Positions 1-9,554 of a stretch of DNA of 64,000 bases are shown here, in pieces. The position numbers were made by a program, and so were the translations under genes. The stretch is from CAVOXO01 sp963700425. GTDB lineage: Bacteria > Actinomycetota > Acidimicrobiia > Acidimicrobiales > Microtrichaceae. The stretch's first letter is position 1, and each line of letters begins with the position of its first letter. The stretch spans positions 124,001 through 188,000 of the forward strand of contig CAVOXO010000002.1 of NCBI GenBank assembly GCA_963700425.1. Reading direction: 5' to 3'. Below the pieces are notes generated by a model. That model ran no database searches and was not told the origin of the DNA. It saw only the letters and a program-made list of their open reading frames with translations.

Positions 1-142
1 GCTCGGCGTTGTTCACCGAGTTGCCGACTGCGAACACGACGACGCCCGCGAGGACGGCGAGGATCGCGATGACGACCAGGAGCTCGATGAGGGTGAAGCC
101 ACCCTCGCCGCGCTGGTCCATTCTCTTCTGGATGAGGTTCAT
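1..142 (-). CDS. Type IV pilin / pseudopilin, N-terminal part (runs off the window)
   Basis: The first 47 codons read on the minus strand from an ATG at 142 and continue beyond base 1. A short basic leader (MNLIQKRMDQRGEGG) is followed by FTLIELLVVIAILAVLAG, the class III signal of type IV pilins: prepilin peptidase should cut between Gly and Phe, and Glu at +5 of the mature protein is present. The hydrophobic helix then serves as membrane anchor and assembly core. A purine-rich AGGGAG lies about 9 bases before the ATG. It is downstream of pilB and pilC in the same orientation, so it is probably the major or a minor subunit of the pilus those genes assemble. Family is certain from the motif; whether it is a pilin or a type II secretion pseudopilin cannot be told without the C-terminus. 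Confidence 0.9.
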   Translation of the reverse strand, partial: MNLIQKRMDQRGEGGFTLIELLVVIAILAVLAGVVVFAVGNSVNNAE

Positions 143-269
143 TCTGGGGTTCTCCCTGTGTGTGTGCACTGTCGGGTCGACGGTGCGTGGTGTGTGACTG
201 GGTCGGCGGGTGCCCCCCAGATCTCGAACCCGGTTGTCCCGGGAATCGACGGGTGTGCAATGTGCGATC

Positions 270-1487
270 TCATAGGTCCACCTGTCCGTAGATGCCGTAC
301 ATGGCCGAGACCATGGCCAGCGCCACGAATCCGACGACGACGCCGATGAACAGGATGACGATGGGTTCGAACCATTCCGTGAGCTTCTCGACGGCGTAGT
401 CCAGCTCGTCCTCATAGAAGGTGGCGACGTTGTCGAGTTGTTCGGTGAGCTCGCCGGTTCGTTCTCCCACCCGGACCATCTGGACCATCGTGGTGGGGAA
501 CACCTCGGTTCGGGCGATCGGATCGGTGAATCCCTCACCGCGGAGGACACCCTCGGTCGCCGCGGTCAGCTTCTCGCGGAAGACCAGGTTGTTGGAGCAG
601 TCGATGGCGTTGGGGAGGGCATCTCCGAGGGGCACGCCCGCCTCCATGAGCACGGCCAGGATGCGACAGAAGCGTTCGGTGCTCGAATAGACGATCACCT
701 TGTTGAGCACGGGCACGCCCAGCAGGACTCCGTGGAACTTCCGTCTCCCCGTCGGCGTCCGGGTGTAGGCGACCGTTCCGGCAATGGCCACGAACAGCAC
801 GACCCCGGTGATGAGACCGGCCGGCGAACCGACGAAGTCGGCAATGGCGATGAGCATCCGGGTCGGCAACGGAAGAGTCGCGTCGAACGACTCGAAGAAG
901 TCGGCGAACTTGGGGATCACGAAGACGACGATGATGGCGACGACGCCGATCGCCACGACCATGAGGATGGCCGGATAGATGAGGGCCTTTCGGACCTGCT
1001 TGGTGAGAGCGACGTCACGCTTGATGTACTTGTGGAGCTGGTCGAAGGCGTGATCCATGCGGCCGGTGAGTTCGGCGGAGCCGAGCAGGGCCATGAAGTA
1101 GGGCGGGAAGATGTCGTCGTGGCGGCCGAGCGCGGTGGTCACCGGTTCGCCGGCGGTCACCCGGTCCAACACGTCGGAGAGGATCCCGGCGAAACGCTTG
1201 TTCTCGGTTCCGCGCCTCACCGAGTCGATCGCCTCGGTCATCGGCACCCCGGCACGGAGGAACGTCCCCATCTGCCGGGTGAAGTGCATCACCTCGATCG
1301 CGGGAACCTTGGTCTTGGTGATCTCGGCGTTGAGCCCCTTGCGCTCGGAGATCTCGGTGACCCGCGTGCCCTGGATGGCCAACTCGTTGCGAGCGTGATT
1401 GACCGTCGGAGCGACGATCTCGCCCTTGATCTTCTGACCGTCGAGGGTTTCGCCCACGTACTTGAACTTCGACATCGTCGCGGTCAT
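270..1487 (-). CDS. pilC: Type IV pilus / type II secretion inner-membrane platform protein (PilC/GspF family)
   Basis: An intact 405-aa protein, normal for the family. Two T2SSF domains can be seen: residues about 70-195 and 270-395, each with a helical cytoplasmic part (PAIEVMHFTRQMGTFLRAGVP at its start, then the repeat unit beginning TERFCRILAVLMEAGVPLGD) and hydrophobic segments (AILMVVAIGVVAIIVVFVIP; ITGVVLFVAIAGTVAY; PIVILFIGVVVGFVALAMV). The PilC platform links the PilB ATPase to the growing pilus at the inner membrane. The ATG at 1487 overlaps the pilB stop codon as ATGA, which fixes the start and indicates translational coupling. A 127-base gap separates its stop from the pilin gene downstream. 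Confidence 0.93.
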   Translation of the reverse strand: MTATMSKFKYVGETLDGQKIKGEIVAPTVNHARNELAIQGTRVTEISERKGLNAEITKTKVPAIEVMHFTRQMGTFLRAGVPMTEAIDSVRRGTENKRFAGILSDVLDRVTAGEPVTTALGRHDDIFPPYFMALLGSAELTGRMDHAFDQLHKYIKRDVALTKQVRKALIYPAILMVVAIGVVAIIVVFVIPKFADFFESFDATLPLPTRMLIAIADFVGSPAGLITGVVLFVAIAGTVAYTRTPTGRRKFHGVLLGVPVLNKVIVYSSTERFCRILAVLMEAGVPLGDALPNAIDCSNNLVFREKLTAATEGVLRGEGFTDPIARTEVFPTTMVQMVRVGERTGELTEQLDNVATFYEDELDYAVEKLTEWFEPIVILFIGVVVGFVALAMVSAMYGIYGQVDL

Positions 1488-3558
1488 GCCGACACCTCGA
1501 TGATGCGCGGCGAGGGTTCGTCGCCGTCGTCGGAGTCGTCCGCTGTTTCGACGGCCTCGGAGTCGGCGGACTCGCCGGCCTCGGAGTCGGCGGAATCAAC
1601 GGCGTCGGAGTCGGCGTCATCGGCATCCGCGTCGTCACTCCCCGCGTCGGCCTTCTGGGAGTTCTTGGGGATTCCCTTGGGCCCGGCCCCGAGCGCCAGG
1701 ATCTCGTTGCCGACCGCGGTCTCCATGTTCTGGGCATAGACGCTGCGGATGACCTCGTCCATCGTCGTCACGCCCTGGAGGACGAGATCGAGGGCCTCGT
1801 CGAGCATCGTCGACATGCCCTGTTCGACCGCGGTCTTGTGGATCTCGAGGTGGGTCGCCTTCTCGACGATCTGGGACGCGGATCTCGTCGGTGACCTCGA
1901 GCAATTCGTACACGCCGACGCGACCGCGATAGCCGGTGCCGTTGCAGAGGTTGCACCCGGCACCGCGCTTCCATTCGTCGGGCGTCTTGCCGGTCTTGCG
2001 AATCAGGTTCTGCACCTGGTCGAGCGACGGCTCGTAGATCTCTTCGCAGCCGCTGCATATCCGACGCACGAGCCGCTGGCCGACCACACCGTTGATGGCG
2101 GAGGCGATGAGGAACGGCTCGATGCCCATGTCCATGAAACGGTGGATCGCCGACACCGCGTCGACCGCGTGCAGCGACGACAGCACGAAGTGACCGGTCA
2201 GCGCGGCCTGGGTGGCGATGCGAGCCGTCTCCACGTCGCGGATCTCGCCGACGAGGATCACGTCGGGGTCCTGTCGGAGCGTGCCGCGCGAGCCCTTCGG
2301 CGAAGCTGAATCCGCCGGCCTCGCTGACCTGCATCTGGTTGATGCCCGCGAACTCGTATTCGACGGGATCCTCGATGGTGACCACGTTGCGCCGGGGGTC
2401 GTTCACCTCGGCGAGCGTGGAATACAGACGTCGTGGTCTTGCCCGAGCCGGTCGGGCCGGTGCACGAGCAGCATGCCGAGGGGGGCCCGGACGATCTTGA
2501 CGTAGCGCTCGACCATCGACGGGCGGCATTCCCAGCTGATCGAGACTGATCAGTGACTGGGTCTTGTCGAGGAGGCGCAGCACGACCTTCTCGCCGTGGA
2601 TGGTCGAGACCACCGAGGTTCGGATGTCGACCGGGCGGCCGTCGACCTCCATCGAGAACTGACCGTCCTGGGGTTTGCGACGCTCGACGATGTTGAGCTC
2701 GGCGAGCACCTTGATGCGACTCGCGAGAGCCGTTCCCATCGACAGAGGGAGCCGGATGGAGTCGGAGAGGGCTCCGTCGACCCGGTAACGGACCCGGATG
2801 CCGTCCTCCTGCGGCTCGATGTGAACGTCGGAGGCTCGGTCACGGACCCCCTGGAGGATGATCCGGTTGACGACCTGGACGACGGGGGCGTTCTCGTCGA
2901 CCGACCGCCCGGCCTCGTCGTTGTTGGCGGTCGCTGACCGCCTCACCGGCCAGCTCGAAGGCCTGAATGTGGACGTCTGCGGAGCGCAGGGCGCTGAACG
3001 CGGAGTCGATCGACGCCGAGGAATGTCGCTCGCCGGGCGCCACGACGAGCCCGATTCGACCGCACTGGACGGCCAGGTCCCGGATGGCGTCGGCGTCGAG
3101 CGGATCGGCGACGGCGATGTAGACCCGGTCGTCGACGATGCGCAGTGGGCACGGCGAGGTGCGCGGCGGGTCAGCTCCTCGCCGACGGCGTCGAGACGCG
3201 GCCGCCTCGGGGATCTCGGTTCGCAGGTCGGCGAGGGGGATGTCGAACTGGATCGCCAGAGCCTCGGCGAGCCGTTCCTCGGTGATCCAGCCCCGTCTCT
3301 ACCAGATGCGCACCGAGTCGACGGGGATCCTCACGCTGGGCCACCAGCACGTCGGTGAGTTGCTCACCGCGTGATGAGGCCCATCTCGATGAGGATCGCG
3401 CCCAGGAGCGGGCGTTCGGTGTTGATCCAGTCGGCGATCTCCGCCTCGAGATCGCCGCCTTCGGCGCTGGTGAAGTCGCGGGACGCAGCAGAACCGGCGC
3501 GCTCGACCGCGGTCGAGGCACCCTTCTCCTTTGACGATCCCCCGGACCTCTTGAACAC
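1484..3558 (-). CDS. pilB: Type IV pilus assembly ATPase PilB/GspE (reading frame broken by several frameshifts)
   Basis: Conserved PilB blocks are found in order but spread over all three minus frames: an N-terminal MshEN-like part (GAILIEMGLITR, then LTDVLVAQRE); the RASDVHIEPQEDGIRVRYRVDG block; Walker A GPTGSGKTT near 2450; DPRRNVVTIEDPVEYEF; Walker B DPDVILVGEIRD near 2260; and the zinc-binding tetracysteine CSGCEEI...CNLCNGTGYRGR. At least five small indels are needed to join them. The start is taken as GTG at 3558 (GGGGAG just upstream), giving about 690 aa. The last 60 or so residues form an unusual Asp/Ser/Ala/Glu-rich acidic tail ending IIEVSA before the stop shared with pilC. All motifs are kept, so the breaks are probably sequencing errors and not gene death. 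It powers pilus extension in the cytoplasm, docking on PilC. Confidence 0.85.
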
Positions 3559-3740
3559 CTCTGGACTCCCCTGGACGCTGCATTCGTCGGAAACCACACC
3601 GGGCGCGCCGGCATGAACAGCTGAATGCCCTTCATGAGCCCGCTCAGTATCGGCGGCGCCGTACCCGCTGTCAACGGGCTGATACACGCCCAGGTGCCAC
3701 GGCAATTCGACCCTACCCCGTCTCCTGGCACGTGCGCCGT

Positions 3741-4586
3741 CTACATGGTGATCGACCCGAGAACGGCCAGAGCGGCCTCGGAACGATTCAGGGCGTAGAG
3801 GTGGATTCCGGGGGCGCCGTCGGCGAGCAGCCGCTGCGACAATTCCACTGCCGCGTCGACCGCGATCTCGAGGCGGTCGTCGGCGTCGGCCTCCTCGACC
3901 CGCAGGGCCAACGCCTCGGGGAACGACGCTCCGTTCATGTCGGCGAACCGCCGGATCGTGGCCGGATTCAGCAGCGGCATGATCCCGGGGAGGATGGGCG
4001 TGGTGCACCCCAGAGCGGCCAGGTCGTCGACCATGGCGGTGTAGCTGGACGCGTCGAAGAAGAACTGGGTGATGGCGAAGTCGGCGACCGCGAGCTTGTC
4101 GGCCAGGCGGCGGCGATCGTCGGCCAGGGACGAGCTGCGGGGGTGGCCTTCGGGGAAGGCGGCGACCGCGACGGAGAAGTCGCCGCGCTCTCGCACGAGA
4201 TCGACCAGTTCGGAGGCGAAGGAGAAGTCTCCAGCGGCGTCCGATCCGTCGTCGGGCGGATCTCCGGCGAGAGCCAGGAGATTGTCGATCCCGTTGGCCG
4301 CGTAGTCGTCGATCAGCTCGACGAGGTCGGCCCGGGTGTGGCCCATGCAGGTCAGGTGCGGCATCGCCGGATAGGGCTGATTCCGATTGAGGTCGACGAC
4401 GAGGTCGCGGGTCAGCTCCCGGGTCGAGCCGCCCGCACCGTAGGTGACCGACACGAAGTCCGGGTTCACCGCGCTCAGCTCGGCCACCGCCCGTTCGAGC
4501 TGGGCCACTCCCTCGTCGGTGCGCGGCGGGAAGAACTCGAAACTGACCGTCCGGTGGTCGGCCAGGGCCTTGTGGATCATCGCCAC
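3741..4586 (-). CDS. metF: 5,10-methylenetetrahydrofolate reductase
   Basis: A 281-aa intact protein that begins with the MTHFR signature TVSFEFFPPRTDEG and has DFVSVTYGAGGSTR, HLTCMGHTRADL and GIDNLLALAGDPP, followed by FAITQFFFDASSY and PGIMPLLNPATIRRFADMNG. These build the FAD-binding TIM barrel that reduces methylene-THF to methyl-THF for methionine synthesis. Length equals that of bacterial MetF (about 290 aa). It starts 4 bases after the folD stop, so the two one-carbon enzymes form an operon in which FolD interconverts the same substrate. There is nothing recognisable in the 180 bases between its stop and pilB. Confidence 0.95.
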   Translation of the reverse strand: MAMIHKALADHRTVSFEFFPPRTDEGVAQLERAVAELSAVNPDFVSVTYGAGGSTRELTRDLVVDLNRNQPYPAMPHLTCMGHTRADLVELIDDYAANGIDNLLALAGDPPDDGSDAAGDFSFASELVDLVRERGDFSVAVAAFPEGHPRSSSLADDRRRLADKLAVADFAITQFFFDASSYTAMVDDLAALGCTTPILPGIMPLLNPATIRRFADMNGASFPEALALRVEEADADDRLEIAVDAAVELSQRLLADGAPGIHLYALNRSEAALAVLGSITM

Positions 4587-4590
4587 GACG

Positions 4591-5460
4591 TCACCGACCC
4601 ACGCCCGAGGCGCGCTCGGCGGCAGCCACCGTGTTCGACATCAGCATGGCGCGGGTCATCGGCCCGACGCCCCCGACCCGCGGCGACAGCCAACCGGCCA
4701 CCTCCGCGACCTCGTCGGCGACATCGGACACGAGCACCCCGTCTCGGAACGACACTCCCGCGGCCACCACCACCGCGCCGGGCTTCACCATCTCGGCGGT
4801 GACGAGTCCCGGGCTCCCCGCCGCGGCGACGACGATGTCGGCCTGACGGGTGATCGCGCCCAGGTCGGGCACTCCGGTGTGGACGACGGTGACCGCGGCG
4901 TTGGCATAGGGACGTTTGAGGGTCAGGAGGTTGGCGAGGGGACGCCCGATGGTCAGACCCCGCCCGATCACGACGACGTGGCGACCCGCGACCTCGATGC
5001 CATGGTGTTCGAGGAGTCGGAGGATGCCCGCCGGGGTGCAGGCCAACGGCGCGTCGACGCCCATGACGAGGAGCCCGAGGTTCATCGGGTGCAGTCCGTC
5101 GGCGTCCTTGGCCGGAATCACCCGCGCAATGGCCGCCTCGTAGTCGAGCCCGCGAGGAAACGGGATACTGGATGATGTAGGCGTGGACCGACGGATCGTC
5201 GTTGAGTTCGTCGACGACGGCATCGACCTCGTTCCTGCGACGCGTCGTCGGGCAGTCGCCGTTCCACCGAGAGGAGGCCGAGCTCGGCGGCGTCGCGGTG
5301 CTTCATCGAGACGTAGTTGGAGCTGGGACCGTCGGACCCCACCAGCACCGTGCCGAGACCCGGCACGACCCCGCGTTCGGACAACGCCGCGACGCGTCTC
5401 GGCCAGGTCGGCCTTCACCGCTGCGGCGGCCGATTCACCATCGAGGATCTGGGCGGTCAT
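4591..5460 (-). CDS. folD: Bifunctional methylenetetrahydrofolate dehydrogenase / cyclohydrolase (frameshifted)
   Basis: The N-terminus (MTAQILDGESAAAAVKADLAE), a middle block in another frame (PGLGTVLVGSDGPSSNYVSM, KHRDAAELG) and the C-terminal half (DADGLHPMNLGLL, ACTPAGILRLLEHHGI, VVIGRGLTIGRPLANLL, VGGVGPMTRAMLMSNTVAAAER) are classic FolD. The catalytic Lys of the YVxxK motif appears as SNYVSMKHRD. Two or more indels between about 5160 and 5430 split the frame. Total extent of 870 bases corresponds to about 290 aa, the usual size. It oxidises methylene-THF to formyl-THF, supplying PurN and PurH encoded nearby. Adjacent to metF in the same direction. As the enzyme is essential, sequencing error is the likely cause of the break. 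Confidence 0.9.
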   Translation of the reverse strand: MTAQILDGESAAAAVKADLAETRRGVVRTRGRAGSRHGAGGVRRSQLQLRLDEAPRRRRARPPLGGTATARRRVAGTRSMPSSTNSTTIRRSTPTSSSIPFPRGLDYEAAIARVIPAKDADGLHPMNLGLLVMGVDAPLACTPAGILRLLEHHGIEVAGRHVVVIGRGLTIGRPLANLLTLKRPYANAAVTVVHTGVPDLGAITRQADIVVAAAGSPGLVTAEMVKPGAVVVAAGVSFRDGVLVSDVADEVAEVAGWLSPRVGGVGPMTRAMLMSNTVAAAERASGVGR

Positions 5461-5557
5461 CGCCGCCGATGGTAGGTCAGACGGGGGACCGAACCGGTCG
5501 TCCCTACGGCCATCTACGCTGCAGCGAGCAGAGCCGACCGCCGAGAACGGACCCTCA

Positions 5558-6505
5558 ATGGACGATCCCGTCATCATCACCGAACACCTCACCAAGGTGT
5601 ACCCGGGCGGGATCACCGCGGTCTCGGACCTGAACCTCGCCGTCCACCGCAACGAGATCTTCGGCCTGCTCGGTCCCAACGGAGCGGGCAAGTCCACGAC
5701 GGCGGGAATGCTCACGACGAGGGTGGTCCCCACCGAGGGCCGGGCCGTCGTCGGTGGGATCGACGTCTGGGCCCATCCGGCGAAGGCCAAGCGTCTGATC
5801 GGCGTGGTGTCCCAGACCAACACCCTCGATCGATCACTCAGCGTCCGCGAGAACCTCGTGTTCCACGGCCGGTTCTTCGGGATGTCGGCGTCGTCGTCGG
5901 CGTCCGAGGCCGATCGACTCCTGGCTCAGTTCAGACTCACCGAACGCGGCGACGCCACCGTCATGGCGCTCTCGGGCGGCATGGCCCAGCGGCTGATGGT
6001 GGCCCGAGCCGTCATGCACCGTCCCGAGATCCTGTTCCTCGACGAACCGACCGCGGGTCTCGATCCGCAGAGCCGCATCGCACTCTGGGAGATCCTCGGC
6101 GAACTCCACCACGAAGGCCAGACCATCGTCCTGACGACCCACTACATGGAAGAGGCGGACGCCCTCTGCGACCGCATCGGCATCATCGACACCGGAACCA
6201 TGCTGGCGCTCGATACTCCCTCGGGTCTGAAGGACTCCGTCTCGGGCAACGCCATCGTCACGGTCAGCGCCGACGGCGACATGGCCGAACTCGCCGCCGT
6301 GCTCGGCCGCGCCGGGGACTGGGTGGTCGATACCGCCATGGACACCCAGAAGGTCCGGGTCGCGGTCAGCCGGCGCACCGGGGTGTTGCCCGGCCTCATC
6401 GACACCGCCGAGGCCTCGGGCTACGTCGTCAACGACATCTCCATCTACGAGCCGACCCTCGAAGACGTGTTCATCACCCTCACCGGCAAGGATCTTCGCG
6501 AATGA
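5558..6505 (+). CDS. ABC-2 type exporter, ATP-binding protein (DrrA-like)
   Basis: A 315-aa ATPase. The ATG at 5558 starts MDDPVIITEHLTKVYPGG; upstream residues in the open frame are antisense to folD and are ignored. It has Walker A GPNGAGKST, Q-loop VVSQTNTLDRSLSV, signature LSGGMAQRLMVARA, Walker B ILFLDEPTAGLDP and the H-loop TTHYMEEADALC. After residue 220 comes the extra domain typical of DrrA/CcmA-like ATPases. With the permease encoded next (4-base overlap) it forms an ABC-2 exporter for an unknown lipid, polyketide or drug. It is divergently transcribed from folD over about 97 bases. Confidence 0.9.
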   Translation: MDDPVIITEHLTKVYPGGITAVSDLNLAVHRNEIFGLLGPNGAGKSTTAGMLTTRVVPTEGRAVVGGIDVWAHPAKAKRLIGVVSQTNTLDRSLSVRENLVFHGRFFGMSASSSASEADRLLAQFRLTERGDATVMALSGGMAQRLMVARAVMHRPEILFLDEPTAGLDPQSRIALWEILGELHHEGQTIVLTTHYMEEADALCDRIGIIDTGTMLALDTPSGLKDSVSGNAIVTVSADGDMAELAAVLGRAGDWVVDTAMDTQKVRVAVSRRTGVLPGLIDTAEASGYVVNDISIYEPTLEDVFITLTGKDLRE

Positions 6506-7338
6506 CCAGCGCCCAGGCACCCCCGCGCCCAACCGACTCCGACAGCCCGGCGACCATGCCCGGCGCCTTCGTGGCGTTGTTGGCCCGCGATCTCACGGTC
6601 CTGCGCAAGACCCTCAGGGAGTTCATACCGCGCACCGTCCTCCAACCCCTTCTGTTGGTCTTCGTGTTCACCTACGTCTTCCCCCGCATCGGCCAGGGGG
6701 TCGGCGGAGAGGGCGCCTCGGCCGCGCAGTTCAGCACCCTGTTGGTGGCGGGGGTGGTCGGCACGGCGATCCTCTTCCAGGGAATCCAGTCGGTGGCCCT
6801 GCCGCTGGTGACCGAGATCGGGGTCACCCGTGAGATCGAGGACCGGGTCCTCGCTCCCCTACCGATCGCGGCGGTCGCCCTCGAGAAGGTCGTCGCCGGC
6901 GCACTCCAGTGCCTCCTGGCCGCGGCCATCGTCTTCCCGATCGCCGCGGTCGTTCCCGCCACCCCGGTGCACCTCCAGATCAACTGGCCGGTGCTGTTGA
7001 CCCTGGCCCCTCTGGCCTCGATCTGCGCGGGGGCCCTCGGGCTCACGTTCGGCACGATCTTCGAGCCACGCACCGTTCCGCTGCTGTTCGGGGTGATCGT
7101 CGTTCCTCTCACCTTCCTCGGGTGCGTCTACTACTCGTGGCAGTCTCTCGAACCGATCCGGTGGCTGCAGATCGCCGTCCTCGCCAATCCGCTCGTCTAC
7201 ATGTGCGAGGGCTTCCGCGCCGCGTTGACCGAGACCCCGCACATGTCGCTCTGGATCGTCTATCCGGTCCTGGGTGGTTTCACCACCGCGTTCTGTCTCA
7301 TCGGCATCCGCTCGTTCACGAGGCGGGTGCTGACATGA
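6502..7338 (+). CDS. ABC-2 type transporter permease
   Basis: 278 aa, starting with ATG inside an ATGA overlap with the ATPase stop. Six hydrophobic segments are visible, e.g. VLQPLLLVFVFTYVFP, LLVAGVVGTAILFQGIQSVA, LLAAAIVFPIAAVVP, ASICAGALGLTFGTIF, VIVVPLTFLGCVYYSW and VYPVLGGFTTAFCLIGI, matching the ABC2_membrane fold. The segment GIQSVALPLVTEIGVTREIE-DRVLAPLPI is the family's conserved cytoplasmic loop after the second helix. It forms the membrane channel of the exporter together with the preceding ATPase. Substrate not predictable. Confidence 0.88.
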   Translation: MTSAQAPPRPTDSDSPATMPGAFVALLARDLTVLRKTLREFIPRTVLQPLLLVFVFTYVFPRIGQGVGGEGASAAQFSTLLVAGVVGTAILFQGIQSVALPLVTEIGVTREIEDRVLAPLPIAAVALEKVVAGALQCLLAAAIVFPIAAVVPATPVHLQINWPVLLTLAPLASICAGALGLTFGTIFEPRTVPLLFGVIVVPLTFLGCVYYSWQSLEPIRWLQIAVLANPLVYMCEGFRAALTETPHMSLWIVYPVLGGFTTAFCLIGIRSFTRRVLT

Positions 7339-7973
7339 CCGACGACGCTCTTCCGGAGCGCTCCGTCACGGTCACGACCGTGGTGTTCGACCTGGGCGGC
7401 GTGGTGGTCGACTGGGATCTGCGGCACCTCTTCCGCTCGGTCTTCGACGACGACGTCGCCATGGAGCGGTTCCTCGCCGAGGTGCTGACCCCCGACCAGA
7501 ATCTCCGCTGCGATCTCGGCATGCCACTGGCCGACCTCGTCGACGAGCTCGCCGCCGAGCACCCCGCGGATCGCCACGCCCTCGAGGCGTGGCGCGACCG
7601 CTGGATAGAGACCATCCCGCGGGTCATCGACGGGACCATCGACCTCATCGACGACCTCGCGGCCGCCGAGGTGGCGGTTCTGGCACTGTCGAACTTCTCC
7701 GCCGAGACGTTTCCGCTGTGCCGCGATGCCCATCCGGTGTTCCACCGGTTCGACGACATCTGCCTCTCGGGCGATCTGGGCATCGCCAAACCCGACCCCC
7801 GCATCTACCGAACCCTGCTGGACCGAAACGGGGTGTCTCCCTCGGAGGCGGTCTTCATCGACGACTCCCACGTCAATGTGATCGGAGCGCGCGACGTCGG
7901 CATGACCGCCGTTCACTTCGAGAGCCCCCAGGCCACCAGGGCGGCGTTGGCCGCCCACGGGGTGGCCGTCTGA
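7335..7973 (+). CDS. HAD-superfamily hydrolase (YihX-like)
   Basis: 212 aa. The start is the ATG at 7335 overlapping the permease stop (ATGA); a longer upstream reading belongs to the permease in another frame. Motif I TTVVFDLGGVVVDWD supplies the nucleophilic Asp, motif II is LALSNFSAE, the conserved Lys is in GIAKPDPRIY and motif IV is AVFIDDSHVNV. The DLGGV form with Gly at +2 and the cap insertion (FLAEVLTPDQNLRCDLG) are those of the YihX/epoxide-hydrolase-like subfamily, usually sugar-phosphate phosphatases. Coupled translation with the exporter is suggested by the overlap, although a functional link is not evident. Confidence 0.85.
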   Translation: MTDDALPERSVTVTTVVFDLGGVVVDWDLRHLFRSVFDDDVAMERFLAEVLTPDQNLRCDLGMPLADLVDELAAEHPADRHALEAWRDRWIETIPRVIDGTIDLIDDLAAAEVAVLALSNFSAETFPLCRDAHPVFHRFDDICLSGDLGIAKPDPRIYRTLLDRNGVSPSEAVFIDDSHVNVIGARDVGMTAVHFESPQATRAALAAHGVAV

Positions 7974-7976
7974 GAC

Positions 7977-7993
7977 CGCCCCGGGTCGGGCGG
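7977..7993. terminator. GC-rich hairpin between convergent genes
   Basis: CCGCCCG and CGGGCGG form a perfect 7-bp stem around a GGT loop just after the HAD gene stop and before the purH stop on the other strand. No T-run follows, as is common in high-GC actinobacteria. Placement between two convergent genes makes a terminator role plausible; there is no direct evidence. Confidence 0.4.
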
Positions 7994-8064
7994 ACGGCGA
8001 CCCGTCGGCCGCGGCCGGGAGTGGGCGCCCATGACCCGCCGGCGATCCGAAACCGAGCCCGGTA

Positions 8065-9554
8065 TCAGTGGCGGAAGTGCCGCTCGGACGTGAAGACCAT
8101 GGCCATCGCGGCCTCGTCGGCGGCGGCGATGACCTCGTCGTCGCGGATCGACCCACCCGGCTGGATCACGGCCGTCGCGCCGGCCTCGGCGGCGGCGTCG
8201 AGGCCGTCCCGGAACGGGAAGAAGGCGTCCGACGCACAGGCTCCGCCGGCCGCGCGGCCATCCGCCTTGCCGGCGGCGATGGAGCCTGCGTCACGGCGAT
8301 TCTGCTGGCCCGCGCCGATACCGACCGCCTGGCCGTCCTTCACCAACACGATCGTGTTGGAGTTCACCTTGGCGGCGAGCTTCCACGCCAGCACGAGGTC
8401 GTCCCACTCCGAGTCGGTCGGTTGTCGTCGGGTGACCACCGACCACGAGGTCTGATCGGTCGAGACCGAGTCGGCGTTCTGGACGAGGAACCCGCCGTCG
8501 ATGCTCCGCAGTTCGAGGCCGCCGCCGAGAGGGGGCGAGGCCTCGAGAACCCGGAGGTTCGGCTTGGCGGACAGGACCTCCAGGGCGCCGGGGTCGTAGC
8601 CGGGGGCGATGACCACCTCGGTGAACACCTCGGTCAACGACTCGGCGAGTTCGCGGGGCATGGCGCGGTTGAGAGCGACGATCCCGCCGAACGCCGAGAC
8701 GGGGTCGCCCTCGTGCGCCCTGCGATAGGCGGTCACGATGTCGGACGCCACCGCGGCCCACAGGGGTTGGCGTGCTTGACCACCACCGCCGTGGGACGGC
8801 TGTCGAGTGAGTGCACGAGCCTCCACGCCGCCTCGGCGTCGAACACGTTGAGGTACGACATCTCCTTGCCCTGGTGTCGCGTGGATGAATCCCACCACGA
8901 CGTCCCGTTGCTGTAGCGAGCCCCCACCTGGTGTGGGTTCTCGCCGTAGCGGAGAACCTCGGCGCGACGGGAGGCCACATGGAGGGTGTCGGGCAGCACG
9001 GCACCGTCGACGGCATCGAACCACGCCACGATCTCGGCGTCGTAGGCCGCAGTGTGGGCGAAGGCGGTCCGGGCGAGGCGACGACGCAGCGCAGGTGACA
9101 ACGATCCTTCGGCTCGCAGCTCGTCGATCACCGCGGGGTAGTCGGCGGGATCGACCACCACACCGACGTGAGCGTGGTTCTTCGCGGCGGCCCGCACCAT
9201 CGCCGGGCCTCCGATGTCGATCAGTTCGATCGAGGGGTCGGACCCGAACGGATAGAGATTGGTCACCACCAGGTCGATGGTGGCGATGCCGTAGGCATCG
9301 AGGTCGGCTCGGTGTTCGGGATCGTCGCGATCGGCGAGGATCCCCCCGTGGATCTTGGGATGCAGGGTCACCACCCGGTGGCCGAGGATGGCCGGGAATC
9401 CGGTGATGTCCGCGACGTCGGTGACCTCGATGCCTGCGGCGGCGATCCGCGTCGCCGTCCCGCCGCTGGAGAGGAGTTCGCAGCCGAGCCCCGACAGCTC
9501 CCGGGCCAGGTCCTCGATTCCGGTCTTGTCGTAGACGCTCAGCAGGGCTCTCAA
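8065..9554 (-). CDS. purH: Bifunctional AICAR formyltransferase / IMP cyclohydrolase (one frameshift)
   Basis: The N-terminal cyclohydrolase (MGS-like) domain reads LLSVYDKTGIEDLARELSG, LLSSGGTATRIAAAGIEV, LHPKIHGGILADRDD, NLYPFGSDP, then RYGENPHQ and HQGKEMSYLN. The AICAR transformylase part has the catalytic Lys-His pair in VVVKHANPCG, then in another frame EGDPVSAFGGIVALNR and SDAFFPFRDGLDAAAEAG, ending HFRH. The switch is at about 8760, right after KHANPCG. Roughly 496 aa, near the usual 510-520. The start is a TTG at 9554 overlapping the purN stop (TTGA) with AAAGGA upstream. It catalyses the last two steps of IMP synthesis. Confidence 0.9.

Noticed and set aside
438..1739. 433-codon plus-strand open frame
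   Set aside because: Antisense to pilC and pilB; composition is Glu/His/Gly-rich shadow typical of high-GC reverse frames.
8065..9554. purH, folD, sucC and pilB as true pseudogenes
   Set aside because: All catalytic motifs are intact across frames and the genes are essential or in intact operons; indel errors are the simpler explanation.
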